Source of the DNA: Strigamia acuminata
Lineage: Eukaryota; Arthropoda; Chilopoda; Geophilomorpha; Linotaeniidae
Direction of reading: 5' to 3'
Assembly (NCBI GenBank): GCA_949358305.1
Contig: CASHSZ010000044.1
Span: forward strand, 1-46,414
Length of the DNA stretch: 46,414 bases
Position 1 is the first letter of the stretch, and every line of letters begins with the position of its first letter. Both the position numbers and the translations under genes were made by a program. This document shows positions 19,638 to 29,300 of this stretch, piece by piece. The notes under the pieces were generated by a model. The model did not search any database and had not been told where the DNA came from. It saw only the letters and a program-made list of their open reading frames with translations.

Positions 19638-22600
19638 ATGTCGAAGTCTACAGACGGAAATCCAGGACGTCTTCCCATCCTTAGCGTAGGAAACTACGAA
19701 CTTTGGCAGCGCTCAATGCGCATGGTTCTCCGAAGCGAGGAGTTATGGGAGCACGTAACCGAGGAAGAAGAGGAGGAATTCCTTAAAACAGCTGGAGATA
19801 AAGAGAAGAAGAAATACAAGCGTCGTAAAGCCAAGGCATTAGGATTGATATATTGTTCCGTGAGCGAGGCTAAAAAGTCTGCGCTGGATGATTGCAAAAC
19901 CCCAAAGGAAGCATGGGACATTTTAGCCAACATTTATGCGCCATCATCTCGTGCGCGACAGGCAGCCATGCGCCGCGAATTTTTGAATTTGCGCCTAGAG
20001 CAGGGTGAAGATATGGCCGACTTCCTAGGACGCGTTGACTATCATGTCCGCCAAATGAAGGATATCGGAGAGATAACTTCGCCTGATCACCACGCTTACC
20101 AATACTTGGACTTATTGCCTCGTGAATATTCACAAATTTCATTCACAACATATCACTTGCCCAACGGTGAATTTACACCAAAGAAAGTGGCTGAACAATT
20201 ACTCTCAGAACATATGCGACTCAAAGCGACAGATTCACGCGATTTGGACAATTCGAAACAATCACGTGCCTATGCTGGTGAGAAACAGCAACGTGGGAGA
20301 AATCGCTCGCGTCCCTCTCGACCCTTATCTTCGGTGCAGTGCTTCAATTGCCAGGAATTTGGACATTATGCGAATAAATGCCCTTTACCACCTCGCCGAG
20401 ATGATAAAAATCAATCATCAGCTTCTTTCCAACGGAAACCCAGAAGTTCTAGCCGCAAACGCAATAAGAACTCAAATCGAGATGATTCTAGACCAAGGGG
20501 GAATTCCAGTGCAAGGCGAGAAACAAACTTTTTCGTCAATGCTCCTCAATCCATTCAGTTGCCCACAATTCACTTTATGCAGTCGCATGAGTGGATAGTG
20601 GATTGTGGGGCAACTGATCATGTGTGCCACGTCCAAGCATGGTTTCAAGACTACGTCAAAGTTGTGCCTTTCAATATTGAGTTAGGGCAAGGACATTCTC
20701 AAGTTCTCGGAAGAGGCAAAGTGCAAATCTTGACGATAATAGACGGCGTGGAATGTGTAGTAAATCTCCGTGATGTGTTATATGCGCTGAACTTTGAGGC
20801 GAATTTAATTTCGGTTTCTAAAATGGACAAAACCAAACATCACATCCACATTTATGATGGAGCAGTATATGTTTATAAATCGGACATCAAACATCCGATG
20901 CTTAAAGCAAAAGAGAAAGGCGGACTGTATTATGTCGATGGATTGCGACCACCTTCAGTTGTGTCAACGGTGAATACGCCCATCTCTCAGCCGCCTGCTC
21001 CTGTTCGAACCCTTGTGACGGCAGAAGAGGATTTCATCAAATATCCGGAGGCAAAGAAGAAATCGAAAAATCCTGAGCTTTTTACGGATTTTCGTCTTGA
21101 ATTTCCTCCTTTGCCAAATAATATCCCTCCGCCTGTCCTCACCAATCCAGCCCAATCCAAAATACTTCCTGTACCTGTTCCTACCAATCAGATACCTCAA
21201 GTCCCATCCTTTGCCGACACGTTAAAGGCAAATCCTGTGACCTCCCAACCGAATTCAAGTCCGAAACCGAATTCAAAAACGGTTAAAACAAAGCCGGTTG
21301 CAGCGCCATCGGTTAAAAAGGATGCGACTGGCATTTGGCACAGCAGATTGGGCCATCTTCATACCAATGCAATGAAACTTTTGGCCAGGAACGAACAAGT
21401 CTACGGAATGGAACCGGCAGAAGTGAACAAAGAACTTTCATGCAACCATTGCAGAATTGCGAAATCCACTCGCATCTCACATAAACCGGATGAACATCCA
21501 ATTTCCACTAAAGCTTTGGATCTCCTACACATGGACGTGTGGGGAGCATCAAGAACAACTTCCTACGGTGGCGCGCGTTATGTGCTGACTATTATTGACG
21601 ATGCCACGCGCTATGCCTGGATATTTCCGATGGCCAACAAGTCTCAAGTGCTCGGACTTTTTAAAGATTACGTCACACGAATAGAGCGAGTGACTAATAA
21701 GCGAGTAAAGGCCATCCGGACTGACCGAGGAGGGGAATTCATATCAAATGATTTTGATCGATATCTCAAGGAAACTGGAATTCAGGCCCAGCGGACCAAT
21801 CCCCATAGCCCCGCTATGAATGGCACAGCGGAGAGAATAAACCGCACAATGGCGGATTACACGCGTGCCATCCTAGATGAAACTGGACTTCCAAATGAAC
21901 TTTGGGCAGAATTCGCAGTAACGTTTTCATACATTAAGAACAGATGTCCTCATTCACGTCTCAAACATGAGGTACCGTATATTTTGTGGCGACGACGTGC
22001 CCTTTCTCTCCGACACCTGCGGAAATTAGGCTCAAAATGCTGGGTACATCACACAGCGCCTGGCAGGGACAAATTGGACCCACGAGCTTGGGAGGGCTAT
22101 TTAGTTGGTTACGCCACCACAACGCGAGGTTATCGCATCTGGAATCCGAAAGACAATAAAGTCATTGAATCCATCCATGTCCAGATAGATGAGCGGCAAT
22201 CCTACAAACGTTCCAATCATTACCGAGGTCCGCAAGAGCCATGGATGGGACCAGATATGGACCAAACGCATCAATCGTCGCAAACTTATCAACAATTGCG
22301 CATTTCACAACCGCAAGTGAGGTTTGACGACGGACTCGAATATACCGATTGGCCCAAATTTCCGGATTCAGAAGATGAATGCGACACGGACTATGATTCG
22401 GACGACTCAATTCCGCCAGGCGCTCAAGCCCGGACACCACCAGGGTCTCCGATTAGAATTCCAACACCTGTCCTATCTCCAATAATTTCTCCAATGACAT
22501 CTCGAGCGCCAAGCCCACTTATCACACCAGGTACTACGCCAACTCACACACCGCCAGGAACACCACCAGGTTCGCCACCAAGATTTGTGAACGCTCGTCG

Positions 22601-24479
22601 AGGTTCTCGGGGCAATGCGCCACAAGCCCATCCAGCAGCACAGCATGGCCCACCTCCAACAGGGGCTGCAACTGCCTACAAATGGCGTTACGTTGGAGGC
22701 GATTCCGAGTGTAGGCGCTGGAAAAGAGAGGAACATTTGCGCAAAGTGCAGGAACCTGGTAAATTGAAAACAGATGTCTATTATTTCCCAGAACCAGGAC
22801 TCCGATTACGTTCCAGAGGTGATGTTGAAGAATTCTGTCATATGAATAACATTCCTTATGATCCCGAATTATTTTATTTTGGCAATATGGAATACGAATT
22901 AGAGGATCTTCCATTACCTCTTCCTAGAGTACACCTGTGTCGTCGTGATCCCACTAGTTACGCAGAGGCTGTGAGATTTCCGGATGCGACCAAATGGCAA
23001 GAAGCCATTAATGAAGAGTTGGACACTTTTGCAAAAAGAGGAGTCTATGAAGAAGTCCCGAAACCGGAAAACACGACGATATTAGGGTGCAAGTGGCTCT
23101 TCAAACTGAAGGAAGATGCGCAGGGCAAGCCAGCAAGATATCGCGCTAGATTAGTGGCCCAGGGCTTTCGCCAAACGTTAGGAGTGGACTATGATGAAGT
23201 TTTTAGCCCCGTTGTCAACTTTGTTCTAATACGCCTATTCTTCTGCTTGCTAGTTGTCCTCAAAGGATGGAAGGATGCGCACTTAGATGTGAAGTGCGCG
23301 TACCTATATGGCGATCTTGCGCATAAAGTGTATATGCGCATTCCAGCTGGCGCAACCTGTTCAAATCCAAATCACGTATGGCTCCTAATAAAGTCGCTCT
23401 ATGGTCTCCACCAGTCCGGGCGCCAATGGTTTGAAAAACTTGATCAAACATTGCGCGAATTAGGATTTCGCAAATTACCAGGATGCAACTGCGTATACAT
23501 ATACGGTTTCTCAGCCGTGATGCTCATATATGTCGATGACATAGTTTTATTTTATGCAACTGATGGCATTCTGACTCAACTCATTGCGCTCATCAGCACC
23601 AAATTTGACATAGTAAATTTGGGTCCAATTTCGAAGCTCTTAGGTGTAGAGTTCATACGCACTCCCAAAGGAATCTTTATCATCCAACGTACATATATAC
23701 AGAAGATTCTCAAGAAATTCGAAATTGCTGTTGATAAACTCATCAAGGTTCCGGTGACACCAGGGACAACGCTCGTCAAAGGGTCAAAGGAAGATTTGCC
23801 AGAATTTCCCTATCGTTCATTAATAGGATCTCTTCTCTTCCTCGCTTCAAGAACACGACCCGACATATTATTCTCAGTGATAATGTTATCCCAGTTCAAC
23901 AATTGCTACAACCACACTCACATCAAAGCACTCATGCAGGTTGTTCGCTACGTGGGAAACACTGTTGATTATGCAATTGAACTGTCAAATTGTTCCAACG
24001 GATTGCTCTGGGGATACACTGATGCGTCCTGGGCCACCGAGGTTAGCACGTCCTTAAGTTTTGGCGGCTATATAGTTTACATTGGGAATGTCCCCATCGG
24101 ATGGAGTTGCCGAAAACAGACCAGCGTGGCGTGCTCAACGATGGAGGCGGAATTTGTTGCCCTCGTTGATTGCGTCAGGGAACTCTACTGGCTGGATTAT
24201 GTCTACAGCTCCGTCCCGATGCTGAATCGATTATCACAACCTATTGTGTACTCCGATGCGCTGTCCTCCATACATTTCACTTCTAATGACGTGGAGAACA
24301 GTAAAACGAAGCACATCCGAGTGAAATTTCATTGGATCCGAGAATGGTACACGGCAGGTGTATTCGAACTTCGAAAAGTGCCTGGATCAATGAACGTAGC
24401 AGATATCTTCACCAAATGGTTAAGCTCACCACAACTGCGTCTGCTAATTTCCCGGATCTTCAATTTCAACCTATCGTGA
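19638..24479 (+). CDS. Copia Gag-Pol polyprotein (Gag, PR, IN, RT, RNase H)
   Basis: 1613 residues, no internal stop. Gag occupies about 10-200. A CCHC knuckle follows (C235, C238, H243, C248), then a basic Ser/Arg linker. The protease motif is VDCGATDH (D322, with Cys323 where Ser or Thr is usual). Integrase has the HHCC finger (H568, H573, C602, C605) and the DD35E triad D633, D696, E732, then the RG-YRIW C-terminal module. A Pro-rich linker spans 925-1010. Reverse transcriptase starts near W1120, with D1217 in HLDVKCAYL and the YVDD box at 1298-1301. RNase H has D1462 (GYTDASW), E1503 and D1540. Domain order PR-IN-RT-RH defines Ty1/copia (Pseudoviridae-type). Apart from the protease change all catalytic residues are in place, so this copy looks competent. 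Confidence 0.96.
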   Translation: MSKSTDGNPGRLPILSVGNYELWQRSMRMVLRSEELWEHVTEEEEEEFLKTAGDKEKKKYKRRKAKALGLIYCSVSEAKKSALDDCKTPKEAWDILANIYAPSSRARQAAMRREFLNLRLEQGEDMADFLGRVDYHVRQMKDIGEITSPDHHAYQYLDLLPREYSQISFTTYHLPNGEFTPKKVAEQLLSEHMRLKATDSRDLDNSKQSRAYAGEKQQRGRNRSRPSRPLSSVQCFNCQEFGHYANKCPLPPRRDDKNQSSASFQRKPRSSSRKRNKNSNRDDSRPRGNSSARRETNFFVNAPQSIQLPTIHFMQSHEWIVDCGATDHVCHVQAWFQDYVKVVPFNIELGQGHSQVLGRGKVQILTIIDGVECVVNLRDVLYALNFEANLISVSKMDKTKHHIHIYDGAVYVYKSDIKHPMLKAKEKGGLYYVDGLRPPSVVSTVNTPISQPPAPVRTLVTAEEDFIKYPEAKKKSKNPELFTDFRLEFPPLPNNIPPPVLTNPAQSKILPVPVPTNQIPQVPSFADTLKANPVTSQPNSSPKPNSKTVKTKPVAAPSVKKDATGIWHSRLGHLHTNAMKLLARNEQVYGMEPAEVNKELSCNHCRIAKSTRISHKPDEHPISTKALDLLHMDVWGASRTTSYGGARYVLTIIDDATRYAWIFPMANKSQVLGLFKDYVTRIERVTNKRVKAIRTDRGGEFISNDFDRYLKETGIQAQRTNPHSPAMNGTAERINRTMADYTRAILDETGLPNELWAEFAVTFSYIKNRCPHSRLKHEVPYILWRRRALSLRHLRKLGSKCWVHHTAPGRDKLDPRAWEGYLVGYATTTRGYRIWNPKDNKVIESIHVQIDERQSYKRSNHYRGPQEPWMGPDMDQTHQSSQTYQQLRISQPQVRFDDGLEYTDWPKFPDSEDECDTDYDSDDSIPPGAQARTPPGSPIRIPTPVLSPIISPMTSRAPSPLITPGTTPTHTPPGTPPGSPPRFVNARRGSRGNAPQAHPAAQHGPPPTGAATAYKWRYVGGDSECRRWKREEHLRKVQEPGKLKTDVYYFPEPGLRLRSRGDVEEFCHMNNIPYDPELFYFGNMEYELEDLPLPLPRVHLCRRDPTSYAEAVRFPDATKWQEAINEELDTFAKRGVYEEVPKPENTTILGCKWLFKLKEDAQGKPARYRARLVAQGFRQTLGVDYDEVFSPVVNFVLIRLFFCLLVVLKGWKDAHLDVKCAYLYGDLAHKVYMRIPAGATCSNPNHVWLLIKSLYGLHQSGRQWFEKLDQTLRELGFRKLPGCNCVYIYGFSAVMLIYVDDIVLFYATDGILTQLIALISTKFDIVNLGPISKLLGVEFIRTPKGIFIIQRTYIQKILKKFEIAVDKLIKVPVTPGTTLVKGSKEDLPEFPYRSLIGSLLFLASRTRPDILFSVIMLSQFNNCYNHTHIKALMQVVRYVGNTVDYAIELSNCSNGLLWGYTDASWATEVSTSLSFGGYIVYIGNVPIGWSCRKQTSVACSTMEAEFVALVDCVRELYWLDYVYSSVPMLNRLSQPIVYSDALSSIHFTSNDVENSKTKHIRVKFHWIREWYTAGVFELRKVPGSMNVADIFTKWLSSPQLRLLISRIFNFNLS

Positions 24480-24668
24480 CATTCTTATTTTAGTTTTACC
24501 CGAATGTGAGGATCATCGAGTTCCAGTGGGAATTTTCGGGCTTTGATAGAGATTTAAATAACAGTACCCGGCTCGATGATTCGCCTTATTGTTTTCCTTT
24601 ATTATCTAATATATTGTAAAGTTACATTTAGATTTTTCCTTAATTTCTTTTCTTGACTATTTGCCATC

Positions 24669-24680
24669 GAAGGGGGAAAT
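24669..24680 (+). other. Polypurine tract of copia element 2
   Basis: GAAGGGGGAAAT immediately before the 3' LTR; the same tract lies at 26132-26143 (minus) in element 3 and, as GAAAGGGGGAAT, before the relic LTR at 16446. Confidence 0.85.
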
Positions 24681-25162
24681 TGTTGGTTTCCGATACCAAA
24701 TAGTCCTCCGTATTCATTTCATGTATTTATATTGTGTTTCTGCATCATGCAGCCTTTATAGTATTTATTTAGACTTTACTTATTGTTTAACATGAGGCAT
24801 AATGCTGCCTGTATCATTTTTGTATCAGTTTAACTTTTCCAACACTAGATGGTGTCAGTCTATGTTTTTCACACATCCAAGATGTCCGCCTGCGTGTCTG
24901 CAGGTTTCTGCTTATCATTCTCGTCCAAATGGACTCCAATTTGTAAGTGTTTTTATTTATAATTAAATATTGTTTATTTTTACATTCCTTTGTTGTATTT
25001 GGCCGCATATAAGCACGTTTAAACGTGCGGCGCCTCGTCATCGTCGCGTTATTATCGGCGATAGTTTGCGCTCGCTATTTCGGCCGCGCGCGTGATATTT
25101 TCACGGCGTTTACCGCTTCCACATGGTCAGTTTGACCACTTTGCGCCTCCTCCTCTGCTACA
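24681..25162 (+). repeat. 3' LTR of copia element 2
   Basis: 482 bp, followed by GTAAC at 25163-25167. It differs from the 5' LTR at about three sites. Confidence 0.95.
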
Positions 25163-25649
25163 GTAACAACTCGAATACGAATCAAAGTCCGGGAAACAAA
25201 AATCGACCATCTCGTATACGATTCGAAAGCGAGTCGAATACGATTTCGCGTTGAAGAAGGGCAAAATTCGTACTCGACTCGAAAACGAGTCGAATACGAT
25301 TTCGCGTTGAAGAAGGGCAAAATTCGCATTCGACTCGAAAACGAGTCGAATACGATTTCGCGTTGAAGAAGGGCAAAATTCGCATTCGACTCGAAAACGA
25401 GTCGAATACGATTTCGCGTTAAAGAAGGGCAAAATTCGCATTCGACTCGAAAACGAGTCGAATACGATTTCGCGTTGAAGAAGGGCAAAATTCGCATTCG
25501 ACTCGAAAACGCGTCGAATACGATTTCGCGTTAAAGAAGGGCAAAATTCGCATTCGACTCGAAAACGAGTCGAATACGATTTCGCGTTGAAGAAGGGCAA
25601 AATTCGTACTCGACTCGAAAACGAGTCGAATACGATTTCGCGTTGAAGA
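25163..25649 (-). repeat. Palindromic satellite, segment 2 (between the two copia elements)
   Basis: 25168-25230 continues the higher-order unit broken by element 2. It is followed by about seven 56-bp units in minus orientation, to the GAAGA target site of element 3 at 25645-25649. Confidence 0.92.
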
Positions 25650-26131
25650 TGTAGCAGAGGAGGAGGCGCAAAGTGGTCAAACTGACCATGTGGAAGCGGT
25701 AAACGCCGTGAAAATATCACGCGCGCGGCCGAAATAGCGAGCGCAAACTATCGCCGATAATAACGCGACGATGACGAGGCGCCGCACGTTTAAACGTGCT
25801 TATATGCGGCCAAATACAACAAAAGAATGTAAAAATAAACAATATTTAATTATAAATAAAAACACTTACAAATTGGAGTCCATTTGGACGAGAATGATAA
25901 GCAGAAACCTGCAGACACGCAGGCGGACATCTTGGATGTGTGTAAAACATAGACTGACACCATCTGGTGTTGGAAAAGTTAAACTGATACAAAAATGATA
26001 CAGGCAGCATTATGCCTCATGTTAAACAATAAGTAAAGTCTAAATAAATACTATAAAAGCTGCATGATGCAGAAACACAATATAAATACATGAAATGAAT
26101 ACGGAGGACTATTTGGTATCGGAAACCAACA
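25650..26131 (-). repeat. 3' LTR of copia element 3
   Basis: 482 bp, preceded by the GAAGA target duplication at 25645-25649. Confidence 0.95.
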
Positions 26132-26332
26132 ATTTCCCCCTTCGATGGCAAATAGTCAAGAAAAGAAATTAAGGAAAAATCTAAATGTAACTTTACAATA
26201 TATTAGATAATAAAGGAAAATAATAAGGCGAATCATCGAGCCGGGTACTGTTATTTAAATCTCTATCAAAGCCCGAAAATTCCCACTGGAACTCGATGAT
26301 CCTCACATTCGGGTAAAACTAAAATAAGAATG

Positions 26333-29300
26333 TCACGATAGGTTGAAATTGAAGATCCGGGAAATTAGCAGACGCAGTTGTGGTGAGCTTAACCATTTGG
26401 TGAAGATATCTGCTACGTTCATTGATCCAGACACTTTTCGAAGTTCGAATACACCTGCCGTGTACCATTCTCGGATCCAATGAAATTTCACTCGGATGTG
26501 CTTCGTTTTACTGTTCTCCACGTCATTTGATGTGAATTGGATGGAAGAAAGCGCATCGGAGAACACTAAAGGTGGTGAAGATCTATTCAGCATCGGTACG
26601 GAACTGTAGACGTAATCCAGCCAATAAAGTTCACGGACGCAATCAACGAGGGCAACAAATTCCGCCTCCATCGTTGAGCACGCCACGCTGGTCTGTTTTC
26701 GGCAACTCCATCCGATGGGGACATTCCCAATGTAAACGATATAGCCGCCAAAACTTAAGGACGTGCTAACCTCGGTGGCCCAGGACGCATCAGTGTATCC
26801 CCAGAGCAATCCGTTGGAACAATTTGACAGTTCAATTGCATAATCAACAGTGTTTCCCACGTAGCGAACAACCTGCATGAGTGCTTTGATGTGAGTGTGG
26901 TTGTAGCAATTGTTGAACTGGGATAACATTATCACTGAGAATAATATGTCGGGTCGTGTTCTTGAAGCGAGGAAGAGAAGAGATCCTATTAATGAACGAT
27001 AGGGAAATTCTGGCAAATCTTCCTTTGACCCTTTGACGAGCGTTGTCCCTGGTGTCACCGGAACCTTGATAAGTTTATCAACAGCAATTTCGAATTTCTT
27101 GAGAATCTTCTGTATATATGTACGTTGGATAATAAAGATTCCTTTGGGAGTGCGTATGAACTCTACACCTAAGAGCTTCGAAATTGGACCCAAATTTACT
27201 ATGTCAAATTTGGTGCTGATGAGCGCAATGAGTTGAGTCAGAATGCCATCAGTTGCATAAAATAAAACTATGTCATCGACATATATGAGCATCACGGCTG
27301 AGAAACCGTATATGTATACGCAGTTGCATCCTGGTAATTTGCGAAATCCTAATTCGCGCAATGTTTGATCAAGTTTTTCAAACCATTGGCGCCCGGACTG
27401 GTGGAGACCATAGAGCGACTTTATTAGAAGCCATACGTGATTTGGATTTGAACAGGTTGCGCCAGCTGGAATGCGCATATACACTTTATGCGCAAGATCG
27501 CCATATAGGTACGCGCACTTCACATCTAAGTGCGCATCCTTCCATCCTTTGAGGACAACTAGCAAGCAGAAGAATAGGCGTATTAGAACAAAGTTGACAA
27601 CGGGGCTAAAAACTTCGTCGTAGTCCACTCCTAACGTTTGACCAAAGCCCTGTGCCACTAATCTGGCGCGATATCTTGCAGGATTCCCTAGAGCATCTTC
27701 TTTGAGTTTGAAGAGCCACTTGCATCCCAATATCTTCGTGTTTTCCGGTTTTGGGACTTCTTCGTAAACACCTCTCTTTGCGAAAGTGTCTAGTTCCTCA
27801 TTAATGGCCTCCTGCCATTTGGTCGCATCCGGAAATCTCACAGCCTCTGCATAACTAGTGGGATCACGACGACAAAGGTGCACTCTGGGAAGTGGTTGCG
27901 GAAGATCCTCCAATTCGTATTCCATATTGCCAAAATAAAATAATTCCGAATCATAAGGAATGTTGTTCATGTGACAGAACTCTTCAACATCACCTCTGGA
28001 ACGTAATCGGAGTCCTGGTTCTGGGAAATAATAGACATCTGTTTTCAATTTACCAGGTTCCTGCACTTTGCGCAAATGTTCCTCTCTTTTCCAGCGCCTA
28101 CACTCGGAATCGCCTCCAACGTAACGCCATTTGTAGGCAGTTGCAGCCCCTGTTGGAGGTGGGCCATGCTGTGCTGCTGGATGGGCTTGTGGCGCATTGC
28201 CCCGAGAACCTCGACGAGCGTTCACAAATCTTGGTGGCGAACCTGGTGGTGTTCCTGGCGGTGTGTGAGTTGGCGTAGTACCTGGTGTGATAAGTGGGCT
28301 TGGCGCTCGAGATGTCATTGGAGAAATTATTGGAGATAGGACAGGTGTTGGAATTCTGATCGGAGACCCTGGTGGTGTCCGGGCTTGAGCGCCTGGCGGA
28401 ATTGAGTCGTCCGAATCATAGTCCGTGTCGCATTCATCTTCTGAATCCGGAAATTTGGGCCAATCGGTATATTCGAGTCCGTCGTCAAACCTCACTTGCG
28501 GTTGTGAAATGCGCAATTGTTGATAAGTTTGCGACGATTGATGCGTTTGGTCCATATCTGGTCCCATCCATGGCTCTTGCGGACCTCGGTAATGATTGGA
28601 ACGTTTGTAGGATTGCCGCTCATCTATCTGGACATGGATGGATTCAATGACTTTATTGTCTTTCGGATTCCAGATGCGATAACCTCGCGTTGTGGTGGCG
28701 TAACCAACTAAATAGCCCTCCCAAGCTCGTGGGTCCAATTTGTCCCTGCCAGGCGCTGTGTGATGTACCCAGCATTTTGAGCCTAATTTCCGCAGGTGTC
28801 GGAGAGAAAGGGCACGTCGTCGCCACAAAATATACGGTACCTCATGTTTGAGACGTGAATGAGGACATCTGTTCTTAATGTATGAAAACGTTACTGCGAA
28901 TTCTGCCCAAAGTTCATTTGGAAGTCCAGTTTCATCTAGGATGGCACGCGTGTAATCCGCCATTGTGCGGTTTATTCTCTCCGCTGTGCCATTCATAGCG
29001 GGGCTATGGGGATTGGTCCGCTGGGCCTGAATTCCAGTTTCCTTGAGATATCGATCAAAATCATTTGATATGAATTCCCCTCCTCGGTCAGTCCGGATGG
29101 CCTTTACTCGCTTATTAGTCACTCGCTCTATTCGTGTGACGTAATCTTTAAAAAGTCCGAGCACTTGAGACTTGTTGGCCATCGGAAATATCCAGGCATA
29201 GCGCGTGGCATCGTCAATAATAGTCAGCACATAACGCGCGCCACCGTAGGAAGTTGTTCTTGATGCTCCCCACACGTCCATGTGTAGGAGATCCAAAGCT

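Larger units (their letters stand above)
18280..25162 (+). mobile_element. Ty1/copia LTR retrotransposon 2, complete, 6883 bp
   Basis: 482-bp LTRs at 18280-18761 and 24681-25162, starting TG and ending CA. Target duplication GTAAC lies at 18275-18279 and 25163-25167. PBS, leader, one uninterrupted 1613-codon gag-pol ORF and a polypurine tract are all present. The two LTRs differ at about three positions by eye (for example CACCAGATGG versus CACTAGATGG), so the insertion is young but older than element 3. Removing the element and one GTAAC regenerates the uninterrupted satellite sequence seen at 36231-36270. Confidence 0.97.

Noticed and set aside
20122-20598. 158-codon frame overlapping gag, present in both full-length copies
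   Set aside because: Shadow frame of the polyprotein; identical only because the underlying DNA is.
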